This document shows positions 11,330 to 22,290 of a stretch of 64,000 nt of DNA, in pieces. Numbering within the stretch: the first letter of the stretch is position 1; each line of letters opens with the position of its first letter. Under the pieces are notes generated by a model, which made no database searches, had not been told where the DNA came from, and was given only the letters and a program-made list of their open reading frames with translations. The stretch comes from Ailurus styani (Eukaryota > Chordata > Mammalia > Carnivora > Ailuridae), in contig LNAC01000038.1 in assembly GCA_002007465.1 (NCBI GenBank), forward strand, positions 5,203,286 to 5,267,285. The letters run 5' to 3'. The translations under genes were made by a program, and so were the position numbers.

Positions 11330-12110
11330 CTATTAGAAGTATTAACTGAATAAATGCTTGTCATACGATTGAGTGATCATGCTCCTTGATATCCACCTAA
11401 ACAAGCTAAAAACTTAAGTCCATACAAACACCTGCACATGTATGTTAATAGCAGCTTTATTCATAATTGCCGAAATTGGAAGCAATCAAAATGTCTTTCA
11501 GTAGACAAAATGATAAATAAATTATGGTAGATCCGGACCATAGGAAATTATTTAGCACACAAAAAATAAAATAAAACAAAATAAAATAAAAATAAAAATA
11601 AAAGCTATCAGCCATAAAAAGACATGGACAAATCTTAAATGCATAATAGTAGATACAAGAGGCCGCTCTGAAAGGCTATGTACTGTATGATTACAACAAT
11701 ATGACATTCTGGAAAAGGCAAAACTATGGAGACAGTAAAAAGATCAGTGGTTGCCAAGAGTTGGGGAGGGGAAGGGATGAATAGGCGGAGCACAGAGGAT
11801 TTTTAGGACAGTGAAAATACTCCATGCACTACTATAATGATGGACACAGGCCACTGTATATTTGCCCAAAGCCATAGAATGTACAATAGTATGCGTAGAC
11901 CTAAAGGTAAACTAGGGACTTTGGGTGATTATGATGTGTCAATGTAGGTTCATCAATTGTAAAACATGTACCATCCTGGTAAGTGATGCTGATAATGGGG
12001 AGGTTATGCATGTGTTGGGACAGGGGAATATATGAGAAATTTCTACCTTTTCCTAAATTTGGCTGTAGACCTGAAACTACTTTAAAAATATACAGTCTTA
12101 AGAAAAAGCA
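11330..12110 (+). mobile_element. LINE-1 3' part, plus strand (L1M class)
   Basis: The blocks around tgcacatgtatgttaatagc, ttcataattgccgaaattgg, gacattctggaaaaggcaaa and gtgtcaatgtaggttcatca are the terminal ORF2 and 3' untranslated region of an intermediate-age mammalian LINE-1. An A-rich low-complexity tract near 11560-11603 is internal. It probably forms one insertion with the inverted segment 10848-11305. Confidence 0.85.
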
Positions 12111-13190
12111 TTATCAAGCCTAAAGGTAAATTTATTTTTTGAAATAGTGGCAAAATATAATTATAAATATTAGACATTGAGAAGGCAGGGCATGCCTTGT
12201 ATTGCAGAGAAAATTATAAAATGAAATGTTATCCTTGTGCCTGGTTAGATTATTATATGATATTTCTGTAGATAAGATTGAAAAATTTCCCAGCAACGTT
12301 TACTTTGGTTTTAAATATCAATTATTAATTGATAATATGTACTTATCCATGACAACTTCTATATACAATTAATTAAAACATACCTATAATTACCTATGAC
12401 AGCCAAGCTGTTATTAAAATCATGTTCAGGGATAAATGTAGGTGTAAACCTTTTAAAATTAAGAAAACTGTTTCTTTTCAGGATATGTGATTAGTTACAA
12501 AATGAAGAAATGTAAAATGCTATTTTAAAATATAAGAATATATTTTTAGATTCAGTTTAATGTAATGTAAGAGTTTCTCTATATTAATAAACTTTAAAAT
12601 AAAATATAAAAGTTTGTGTCTATGAATACATTTTTACTAAGCCTTTCAAATATAAATGACTAATTAATGAATATTATGTGTAAAATTTTATAGAAAAAAT
12701 ACTTTTTCAGCTGATACAGAAGGAGAACCAATTAAGTTGACAGCAGACATGTATATCATTGAAACTATTGTAATAATATTTGACTTTTTGATGGCATTGC
12801 TCATAGGTCTTGTTTTAACTTAAATGATCTTGCTTTCAAATGTCTGATCATTCCAACTTTCATTACAGTTGTAAAACTCATTTATACAGAAATTTATTAT
12901 CTTTATAAAATATCAAATAATGAAAAATAACACAGAATTGATTTTTCTTTTACTTCAAAAATTAATTTGAATATTAATGAATTACATAAGTTGAAATAAA
13001 TTGAAATATATATGTAACCATATATTTTTCACACTTCAAAACAAATAAAAAATATTTAAATACAAACTACTTCAAAATTCCAAACTCACAATAGCATTAA
13101 ATTAAAAAGAAGATGGATCTTTCATTTTTGTTAATTTTTACTTTTGTTGTAGTTCTTGTTTGGTCTTTATTCAGTTACTTTTTAAAAAAA
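12111..13190. other. Unassigned, very AT-rich
   Basis: Base composition is strongly A/T with no frame of useful length. I see no repeat family and no RNA gene. Confidence 0.55.
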
Positions 13191-13193
13191 GAT

Positions 13194-13258
13194 ATATACA
13201 TATATGTTATTTATCTATCTATCCATCTATCTATCACCTATGTATCTATCATCTATCT
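13194..13258. repeat. Imperfect (TATC)n microsatellite
   Basis: Repeats of tatc/atct with interruptions (ccatctatctatcacctatg). It borders an old LINE-1 end at its right. Confidence 0.85.
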
Positions 13259-13590
13259 GATTAAAATTTTACAGTGATAAGCACACTTAAAATGAGATCT
13301 ATCCACTTAACAAAATTTTAAGTGTACAAGCATTATTGCTGGCTATAGGTATAATGTTGTATAGCAGATCTCTAGAGCTTATTTATGTTTCTTAATTGAA
13401 AATCTATACATGTTGAGTAATAATTTCCCATTTTTTCCTCCCTCTCCCTGTCCCAGCCTCTGGTAACCTTCATTTCAGTCTTTAATTTTATGAATTTGAT
13501 TATTTCAGATACCTCATGTAAGTGGAATTATGCAGTACAAGCCTGTCTGGCCTTTTTCACTTAACATATCTCAAGGATGTTTGGTTTTTA
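13259..13590 (-). mobile_element. Old LINE-1 3' region
   Basis: In reverse it shows typical blocks of old LINE-1 3' ends: cacttaacaaaattttaagtg, the region with ccctgtcccagcctctggta, and gtaagtggaattatgcagta. The plus-strand frame 13522-13704 is a shadow of this relic. Boundaries are approximate. Confidence 0.7.
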
Positions 13591-13904
13591 TTTTTAAAGA
13601 ATCTCACCTTAAATTATATATCTATACATACTTCCTATTTGAAGTTAAGTGTGGGAGAGGTTTTAAGTAATATAAAAAATATTTTAAGTAAAAATTTTAA
13701 GTAATATAAAAAATAAAATAAGATAAAGATAATGAGACTGTGACTATGTTAGAATATATAAGAATATATGTATTCTTATATGTAAGACTACAAAAGAGTA
13801 CCACAATTCTTTGTAAGACTATATAAGAATACCACAAACTTTGAAGAAATTAATAATTGTCAAAAACTTTGCATTTAGGATTCTTAATTTATATTTTGCT
13901 TCTC
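13591..13904. other. Unassigned AT-rich sequence with small repeats
   Basis: The motif ttttaagtaatataaaaaat occurs twice at 13660-13712, and agaatatat variants recur at 13750-13770. These look like local slippage duplications. Nothing else was recognised. Confidence 0.5.
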
Positions 13905-14045
13905 TTTCACTTAAGCTTTTTGACTTCTGTAAGTTACTTAGTTTCTCAGTGTCTGTGTTTTCCTTCTTATAAAATAGAACTAATTACATATTTATTAACA
14001 GCAATCAGGATTGTTGTAAAAATTGCACAAAATCATGCATGTATT
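13905..14045 (+). mobile_element. MIR: MIR relic
   Basis: The order cttctgtaagttacttagtt, tctcagtgtctgtgttttcc, a data-like core of cttataaaatagaac, then aggattgttgtaaaaatt follows the MIR consensus in sense orientation. It is an ancient tRNA-derived SINE, inactive. Confidence 0.7.
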
Positions 14046-14884
14046 TGGAACTGTCATGTAGATATATATTTATTAAGAACTTTTTATTTAATTGAATTCC
14101 TGGTTTCTATTAATTTTAAAGACTGACTTGGGAAAGAGGAATGTGGACACAATGGATTATTCAATAAAACAGTAAAATAAAGTAGAAGAATGGATAGGTG
14201 CTAAAGAGCTGGGGCTGAGATGCTAGAAAGATACACAGAGTAAAAAGAAAGAAAAGAGCTATAAGACATTTTTGCAGGCAATGATTCTCATCCTGTAAAT
14301 CTTTATTTCTCTATATTACTTTGAAAAGAATTCTCCTATATGCCCTTGTTGCCCCCATTTCTGTTCGAACTCATTTTCCCTTACAGCCACTGTTTTCCCT
14401 GAGATTCCTCCTGCCACCTCTCAGTGAAAGAAGTATTGATTGAGTGATAAAGCAAATCCAGTTACATGGCTGTAGTGATCTCATTTCACAAAAGAGTCTG
14501 GAGAAAGAAATGTATCCTAAGAGTAAACTTCAGGTCACTTAAGAATTTTGAAATCCTGAAATGCCAACCAAAAGCACATTTCCAGGGGAAAGGAATAGCT
14601 AAAAAGGGTATGAGTCAGAATAATGTCGGAGGCCAGGAAAAGCAAAATACTCAGCCCTGGAAGAAAGACTGGATGAAAAGAAAGAGTCACTAGTGTTTTT
14701 AAACTTCTTCTGCATGTTTCCAGTGTTAGGCATGCAATACCAATTCAAGATATTTATAAAAGTGAAATCATGACAAAATCTGTTTATCTTTTTCCTCTTC
14801 CACCCTTCTTATCTTTGTCTTCTCAGTTCAAGCCTTTCAGATAATTCATTTCTAAAACCTTCTTGGCAATATTTACAATGCCTT
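14046..14884. other. Unassigned sequence before the full-length LINE-1
   Basis: A plus-strand frame at 14466-14693 (75 codons) is basic and lysine-rich, with no recognisable domain and no supporting context. The base composition is mixed. No repeat was recognised. Confidence 0.5.
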
Positions 14885-17312
14885 AAACATGCAGATTGTT
14901 AATTTAATTTTTATTTAAATTAGAGTTAGTTAACATACAGTGCAATATTTGTTTCAGGAGTAGAATTCAGTGATTGATCACTTACGTATAATAGCCAGTG
15001 CTTATCACAAGTGCCCTCCTTAATATCACCACACATCCAGCCCATCCCCCACCGCCCTCCATCAACCCTGTTTGTTCTCTAACATTAACAGTCTCTTAAA
15101 GTTTGTTTCCTTCTTTCTCTCCTTTTTCTTTTTTTTTCCTCCTTCCCCTATATTCATCTGTTTTGTTTCTTAAATTCCACATGTGAAGAAAATTATATGG
15201 TATTTGCCTTTCTGACTGATTTATTCCACTTAGCATAATATACTCTAGTTCCAATCATGTAATCGCAAATGACAAGATTTCATTGTTTTGATGGCTCAAT
15301 AATATTCCATTGCATATATATACCAATTCTTCTTTATCCATTCATCAGTTGATGGACACTTGGTCTCTTTCCATATTTTGGCTATTGTTGATAATGCTGC
15401 TATCAACATTGGGGTGCATGTACTTCTCCAAATCTGTATTTTTTTATCCTTTATATACTTAGCAGTGCTATTGCTGGATTGTAGGGTGGTTTTAACTTTT
15501 TGAGGACTCTCCATACTGTTCTCCAGAGTGTTCTCCAGAGTGGTTGCACCAGTTGACATCCCCACCAACAGTGTAAGAGGGTTTCCCTTTCTCCATATAC
15601 TCACCAACACCTGTTGTTTCTGGGGTTAATTTTAGCCATTCTGATAGGTATGAGGTGGTATCTCATTGTGGCTTTGATTTGTATTTCCCTGATGATGAGT
15701 GATGTTGAGCACTTTTTAATGCATCCGTTAGCCTTCTGGATGTCTTCTTTGGGAAAGTGCCTATTTATGTCTTCTGCCCATTTCCTAACTAGATTATTTG
15801 GTTTTAGGGTGTTGAATTTGATAAGTTCTTCATAGATTTTTGATATAAATCCTTTATCAGATATGTCATTTGCAAATATATTCTCCCATTCTATAGGCTG
15901 TCTTTTAGTTCTGTTGATTGTTTCCTTCCCTGTGTAGAAGCTTTTTCTCTTGATGAAGTCTCAGTAGCTCATTTTTGTTTTGTTTCCCTTCCCTCTGGTG
16001 TTGTATCTAGTGAAAAGCTGCTACAGCTAATGTCAAAAAGATTACTGCCTATGTTCTCCTCTATGATTTTGATGGGTTCCTATCTCACGTTTAGGTAATT
16101 CATCCATTTACTTATTTTTTGTGCATGGTGTAAGAAAGTGGTCCAGTTTTATTCTTCTGCATGTTGCTGTCTAGTTTTTTCTAACACCATTTTTTAAAAA
16201 AAACTGTCTTTTTTCCATTGGATATCCTTTCCTATTTTGTCAAAGATTAGTTGGCCATGTAGTTGTGTGTCCATTCTATTCTGTTCCATTAATCTACGTA
16301 TCTGTTTTTGTGCCAGTACCATACTGTCTTGATGACTATAGCTTGGTAATATGGCTTGAAATTTAAAATCATGATGCCTCCAGTTTTGTTTTTCAGGACC
16401 TTTCATGGTTCCATACAAAGTTTAGAATTGTTTGTTCTAGTTCTGTGAAAAAAGCTGACATTATTTTGATGGGGATTACATTAAATGTGAAGATTGCTTC
16501 AGGTAGCATAGACCTTTTAACCATATTTGTTCTTCCAATCCATAAGCATGGAATGTTTTTCCATTTCTTCATGTCATCTTCAATTTCTTCCTTAAGTGTT
16601 CTATAGTTTTCAGAGTACAGATCTTTTACCTCTTTAGTTAGGCTTATTCCTAGATATCTTATTGTTTTGGTGGAATTGCAAAAGGGATCAATTCCTTGAT
16701 TTCTTTTTCTGCTCCTTTGTTATTGGTGTATAGAAATGCAACAGATTTCTGTATGTTGATTTTATATCTTGTGACTTTGCTGAATTGATGTATCAGTTTA
16801 GCAGTTTATTGGTGGAGTCTTTCAGGTTTTCTACATAGAGTATCATGTCATTTGCAAATAGAGTTTGACTTCTTCCTTGCCAATTTGGTTGCCTTTTATA
16901 TCTTTTTGATGTCTGAGTGCTGAGGCTAAGAATCCCAGTACTACATTAAATAGTAGTGGTGAGAGTGGACATCTTTGTTTTGTTCCTGACTATAGGGGAA
17001 AGGCTCTCTGTTCTTTCCCATTGAGGATGATATTAGCTGTGGGTCTTTTGTATATGGCCTTTATGATATTGAGATATGTTCCACCAATCCCTACTATGTT
17101 GAGGGTTTTTATCAAGAATGGATGCTGTACCTTGTCAAATGCTTTTTCTGCATCTATTGGGAGGATCATATCATTCTTATACTTTCTTTTATTAAGTGGT
17201 ATATCACATTGATTGACTTGCAAATATTGTACCAGCACAGTAATAAATCCCACTTGATCATGGTGAATAATTCTTTTAATGTACTGTTGAGTTCAGTTTG
17301 CTAGTATCTTGT

Positions 17313-17416
17313 CTGACTCTTTTTTTTTTTTAATATTTTATTTATTTATTTGACACAGAGAGAGAGAGAGCGAGATCACAAGTAGGCAGAGAGGCAGGCA
17401 GAGAGGGCGGGGGGAT
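17313..17416 (-). mobile_element. SINEC: 5'-truncated SINEC inside the LINE-1
   Basis: Only the tail (poly-T, attttatttatttatttgac) and part of the CT-rich body are present; the tRNA-like head is missing. The target-site duplication cagtttgctagtatcttgt is exact at 17294-17312 and 17417-17435, so the insertion is real and lies in LINE-1 ORF2. The body stops at a run gcgggggg, beside the assembly join at 17538. The missing head may be a true 5' truncation or lost in assembly. Confidence 0.85.
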
Positions 17417-17667
17417 CAGTTTGCTAGTATCTTGTTGAGAATTTTTACATCTGTGTTCACCAGGGATATTGGCCTATAATTCTCCTTTTTAATGAAGTCT
17501 TTCTCTGGTTTTAGAATCAAGATAATGCTGGCCTGGTNGGGGGGATCAGTTTGCTAGTATCTTGTTGAGAATTTTTACAACTGTGTTCACCAGGGATATT
17601 GGCCTATAATTCTCCTTTTTAATGAAGTCTTTCTCTGGTTTTAGAATCAAGATAATGCTGGCCTGGT
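17409..17667. other. Local duplication across a single N (assembly join 3)
   Basis: Bases 17409-17537 are repeated at 17539-17667 around the N at 17538, both 129 bases, differing at one position (catctg versus caactg, near 17448 and 17578). Both copies start with the same run of six G. The duplicated sequence is LINE-1 ORF2 and would occur once in any normal LINE-1, so the second copy is almost certainly an assembly artefact. Confidence 0.92.
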
Positions 17668-19229
17668 AGGATGAGTTTGGAAGTTAGTCTTCCATTTATA
17701 TTTTTGGAGCAGTTTGAGAAAAATAGGTATAAACTTTTCTTTAAATGTCTGGTAGAATCCCTCTGGGAAGCCATCTGGCCCCGGACTTTTGTTTGTTGAG
17801 AGATTTTTTTATTACTGATTTAATTTCTATTCTGGTTATGGATCTGTTCAAATGTTCTATTTCTTGATGTTTAAGTTTTGGTAGTTTGTATGTTTCTAGG
17901 AATCTTTCATTTCTCCAGATAGTCCAGATTGTTGGCATATAATTTTTCGTAAGATTCCTTCATAATTACTTATATTTCTATGGTGTTGGTTGTGATCACT
18001 CCTTTTCCATTTGCGACTTTATTTATTTGGGTATTTTCTTTTTTTGATAAGTCTGATTAGGGGTTTATCAATTTTATTAATTCTTTCAAAGAACCAGCTC
18101 TTAGCTGTTCTACTTTTGTTTTGTTTTGTTTTGTTTTTCTACATCTTATTTATTTCTGCTCTAATCTTTATTATTTCCGTTTTTATACTGGCTGTAGGCT
18201 TTATTTGCCCTTCCTTTTCTAGCTCCTTTAGGTGTAAGGTTAGTTGTGTATTTGAGATTTTCCTGCTTCTTACAAGGAAGAAGTAGATTTGTATCATATT
18301 ATACTGCCCTCTCAGGACTGTTTTTGCTGCATCCCAAAGTTTTGGACTGTCATGTTTTCATTTTCATTGGCTTCTGTGTACTTTTTAATTTTGTCTTTAA
18401 TACCCTGGTTAATCGATTCAGTCTTTAATAGGATGTTCTTTAACCTCCATATATTTGTGGTCTTTCCATTTTTTTTCCTGTGGTTGACTTCAGGTTTCAT
18501 AGTGTTGTGGCCTGAAAATATGCAGGGTATGATCTCAATCTTTTTGTACTTCATGAGAGCTGATTTGCGACACAGTATGTGATCTCTTCTGGAGCATATC
18601 CCATGTGCACTCAAAAAGAATGCGTTTTCTGCTACTTTAGAATGAAATGTTCTGAATATATCTGTTAATTCCCTCTGGTCCAGAGTGCCATTCAAAGCCA
18701 CTGTTTCCTTGTTGCTTAGAACATCTATCCATTGTTGTAAGTGGGGTGTTAAAGTCCCCTACTATTATTGTATTATTATCAGTGAGCTGCTTTATCTTCA
18801 TTATCAATTGTCTTATATATTTGGGTGCTGCCAATTTGGGGGCATAAATATTTATAGTTGTTAGTTCTTCTTTATGGGTAGACCACTTAATTATGATATA
18901 ATGACCTTCTTCATCTCTTAGAACAGTCTTTGTTTTAAAATCTAGTTTGTCTGATATAAGTATGGGTACTCTGGTTTTCTATTGACATCCATTAGCATAA
19001 CAGAAGGTTCTCCATCCCCTCACTTTCCATATGTAGGTGTCTTGAGGTCTAAAATGAGTCTCTTGTAGGTAGCATCTAAATGATATCTTAAGTCTTTTGA
19101 TTGGAGCATTTAGTCCATTCACATTCAGAGATTATTGAAAGACATGAATTTAGTGCCATTGTGTTACCTGTAAAGTTCTGTTAATGTTCTCTGTTCCTTT
19201 CTATTCTTTGTTGTTTTTGGTCTTTTTTT

Positions 19230-20140
19230 TTTCCCCACACGAAGAGTCCCCCTCAATATTTCTTGCAGGATTGGTTTAGTGGTCAGAAACTCCATTATTT
19301 TTCATTTGTCTGGGAAACTCTTTATCTATCCTTCTATCCTGAATGATAATTTGTTGGATAAAGTATTCCTCACTGCATATTTTTCTTATTGAGCACTTTT
19401 AACACATACTGCCACTCTCTTCTGGCCTGTCAAGTTTCTGTGGACACATCTGCTATGAACCCGATATGTCTATCCCTGTAGGTTAAGGAATATATTTCCC
19501 TAGCTGCTTTCAGGATTCGTTCTTTGTCTGTGTATTATATGAATTTAACTAAGATATGAGCTGATGATGGCTAGCTTTTGTTGAATTTAATGAGAGTTCT
19601 CTGTGCTTCTTGGATTTTGATGTCTGTGTCCTCCCCCAATTAGGAAAGTTTTCAGCTATAATTTGCTCAAACAAATCTTCTGCCCCTTTCTCTTGCTCTT
19701 CATCTTCTGGGATTCCTATGATATGAGTGTTTTTACATTTTAATAAATTTTTGAGTTCCCACAGAACTCCCTGAGTTTTGTGATCTATTATCTTTGTTTC
19801 CATCTTCTTTTAATCTTCAATATTTTCTATAATTTTACCTCCTCTATCACTGATTCATTCCTTTGTTTCATCCATCCTCATTGTTATGGCAACAGTTTGG
19901 GTTTGCATCTTGGTTGTACCGTCTGACTAGATTTTACTCCTTTTATATCTGCAGTAAGTGATTTTCTAATGTCTTGTATGTATGCTTTTTTCAAGCCCAG
20001 CTAGTATCCTTATAATTGTTATTTTAAATTCTAGTTCAGATATCTTACTTATATCTGTATTGATTAAGTCCCAGGCCATCACTTCTTCCTGGCCTTTCTT
20101 TTGGGGTGAATTCCTATTTCATATCATTTTGGAGGTCAAA
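19230..20140 (-). pseudogene. LINE-1 ORF1 remnant (RNA-binding protein)
   Basis: A frame at 19549-19803 shows HIIGIPEDEEQEKGAEDLF and IIAENFPNWG, the start of the RNA-recognition part of LINE-1 ORF1. Sequence to the right in the same strand matches the position of the N-terminal coiled-coil part, but is split by stops. In live elements ORF1 forms trimers on LINE-1 RNA. This copy is too damaged to make a full protein. Its edges are approximate. Confidence 0.85.
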
Positions 20141-20176
20141 AAAAAAAAGTAAAATAAATAAAATCAAATAGAATAA

Positions 20177-20227
<51 letters not shown>

Positions 20228-21673
20228 AGCAAGCAAGCTAGATCCTAGGTGCGTTTGGTTTCCTTGTTAAGAGAAGTTTGATAGAAAAAAGAAAAAAAGG
20301 GATAAAAAATCAAAAATAATTTTAAAAATAAAATAATTGCTCTTTCTGTATCCAAAAAAACAAAACACCAAACAAACAAACAAACAAAAAGGAAGTTAGA
20401 TCTTGTTTCCCCTAGAGTTGAAATTTTGCAACTCTCCATGATCAGTAGACTTGGTGTGCACAAGGGGTTTGTCCTAGTCTTCTGAGGGAGGGCCCTGCTG
20501 CTCTGATTCTCAGGTGGACTTTTCTTGGTGTAGATACACCTACAGGGTACAGAGGGGTAGGGTTTGGTGTAAGTGGCTCTGGTCTCCACTTGGTGGCATT
20601 GTTTTTCTCTCACTGAGGTTAGCCTGCTGGTGGGTGAGGGATGAAAATGGCTTTGCTTTGATTTCTTATATCCCGAAAGGGGCACTCAATCCCACCACTC
20701 TTCAGGAAGCCCTCACAGATGAGCAAACAATCATCCCTCTTGTGTCCCCAGCTTCCATCCGATCCCCACATTCACCCTGTCTTTGTCCAAGCTGTCTGCC
20801 TTCCAGGCAGGGCAGCACTCCTGTATTTTATCTCAGGCGTGGCTGGTTTCAAAGACCCATACTTTGGAGACCCTGCTACTATGACCTGTGCTGATCCTCT
20901 AGAGGAGGGTCTTGCTGCACTGTGGCTGGTGCCAGCTTGTCCCAGAAAATGGTTCTGTGACTGCACAGGGGTTCAGAGTTTAGGGAAAATCACAACACAC
21001 AGATGATAACAGAGTTTGCTGCCCTCAGCCCATGTTTCTATTCCTATGCTGGTGAATCGGGCAGTTCAATGTTTCCTACATAGTCTTTTGCCTGCAGAGT
21101 GGCTGGATCACCTCTACCAAATGTATTCCAAACAGGGGACCCACTTCTCCCACATGCAAACCAGGGGACACACAGACTGTGGCTGCCTTCTCCCAGGGCT
21201 GGCCTCCCCTTCCCCACCACAGCACCACTCAGTTCACCAGGCCTGACCCTGGAGATAGTGCTGCCTTCTGAAACTTCAGACTCTCACTCCACTATTTATA
21301 AAGAACTGGCAGTATCTGAAATCTCTCCTTTTTTCTGGGCAACGGTTTTAGGGAACAGTTCTTGTGCAGTCCCTTGTGCATGTTTTTACACACGCCCCCC
21401 CAACCTCTTTCTCATTCTCTCACTCCTCTCTCTGAGAAAAGGGCTCTCTCCCTTGCATAGCACCTGTGGCTCTTTTCTCACCCAAATCAACTCTCCTTCA
21501 GCCGCTACCTTCCACAGTTTTTTTTTTTCTTGTAGATGTGCAGCTTGTTCTCTAAGAACTTTGATTGATTTCTTTGGTGTTCAGGATGACTTGATATTTA
21601 TCTAGTTGTGTTAGAGACAGGAGGCAAGGTAGGGTTCACCCCAATCCTCCTCTGCCATCGTAACCCTCTCTAC
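20141..21673 (-). promoter_or_regulatory. LINE-1 5' untranslated region, former internal promoter
   Basis: This is the GC-richer left-over between ORF1 and the outer target-site duplication. In LINE-1s the region carries an internal promoter, so I infer that former role; no binding site is claimed. It ends at 21673 with gaggaggatt-type sequence on the minus strand, as expected near the start of a full-length copy. Frames on the opposite strand at 20514-20894 (126 codons) and 21099-21605 (168 codons) run antisense to the LINE-1 and have no recognisable domain. A pure (AAAT)n tract is at 20174-20227. Confidence 0.75.
20174..20227. repeat. (AAAT)n microsatellite
   Basis: A nearly uninterrupted run of about 13 AAAT units inside the 5' part of the LINE-1. 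Its purity suggests it varies in length between individuals. Confidence 0.95.
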
Positions 21674-21686
21674 AAACATGCAGATT

Positions 21687-22290
21687 TAATTAAAAAGTAA
21701 ATGTAACATCCAGACTGCCTTGGATAGAGGTGATATAAGGGAATTGTGAGGAATGATTTAATAGGAGGCTAAAGACTCCATGATTGGGGAACTACACTAC
21801 CAGAAAGGAAAGGAAAACTGGCAACAATCAAGTAATCCAATTTTGTTATTTAGGACTAAGAGTAAGGTCAAATGTTGCAGAATACCCTAAATGCTGAGAG
21901 AAAGGGAGAGTCCAGATCAGAAAAATATCATACACAAGATAAGTCAGATTATAAGAATAATGGTAGGGATGGTATTGATTGATTGAGTGAAGGAAACAAG
22001 AAGACAATGACCAACAGTTGATTAGGCAAAAAGAGAAAAAAATTCAAAATAAAGAAGAAACTCAATGATCCTATGACCCAGTGCATGTGCTTAAACTTGA
22101 GCTTATGTGCATAATATGCTCAGGTTAGAGCCATATCTACTCTTCAGTAAGTGATGAAATCAGAGCTTAAGGAGAAATAATGGTATTGTTTTTATCTTAA
22201 ACATCTGAAAGTAATTCAACACTCCCTCCCCCATCATAATGGCATTAATTTTACTTTCCAATTCACTTTCCTCAACTCTTTGGTAGAATT
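21687..22290. other. Unassigned sequence
   Basis: Purine-rich, mixed composition, no frame or repeat recognised. Confidence 0.5.

Larger units (their letters stand above)
15190..19150 (-). pseudogene. LINE-1 ORF2 remnant (endonuclease, reverse transcriptase)
   Basis: Reading the minus strand from about 19150, the N-terminal part carries the endonuclease motif IIVGDFNTPL (within 18637-18834). Further on the reverse transcriptase shows DAEKAFDKVQHPF and NIILNGKEQ (16990-17253). A C-terminal piece lies at 15296-15610. The catalytic box, normally F/Y-A-D-D, reads F-A-N-D: the codon at 16850-16852 on the plus strand gives Asn instead of the first Asp. A 12-base tandem duplication (gttctccagagt at 15518-15529 and 15530-15541) adds four residues in frame. 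Many frameshifts and stops split the frame. The SINE and assembly duplication interrupt it near 17313-17667. It is certainly non-functional. Confidence 0.9.
14898..21673 (-). mobile_element. L1: Full-length LINE-1 (carnivore L1), inactive
   Basis: The element spans about 6.8 kb on the minus strand: 3' untranslated region at about 14898-15190, ORF2 remnant to about 19150, ORF1 remnant to about 20140, then a GC-richer 5' untranslated region to 21673. The target-site duplication aaacatgcagatt is exact at 14885-14897 and 21674-21686, showing a single insertion reaching the 5' end. LINE-1 moves by target-primed reverse transcription using ORF1 (RNA-binding) and ORF2 (endonuclease and reverse transcriptase). 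Both frames are broken by stops and indels. The length includes a truncated SINE at 17313 and an assembly duplication of about 129 bases at 17409-17667. An (AAAT)n tract lies near the 5' region/ORF1 boundary. I am confident of class, strand and ends; the subfamily is not named. Confidence 0.96.

Noticed and set aside
13194..13258. CRISPR-like array
   Set aside because: The repeats are simple TATC units without spacers, in a mammalian genome context.
15296..18834. Series of minus-strand frames as separate genes
   Set aside because: They are pieces of one broken LINE-1 ORF2, with matching order of endonuclease and reverse transcriptase motifs.
20245..20685. Minus-strand frame of 146 codons as a gene
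   Set aside because: It lies in the 5' region of the full-length LINE-1, between ORF1 and the 5' end; composition and position are explained by the element.
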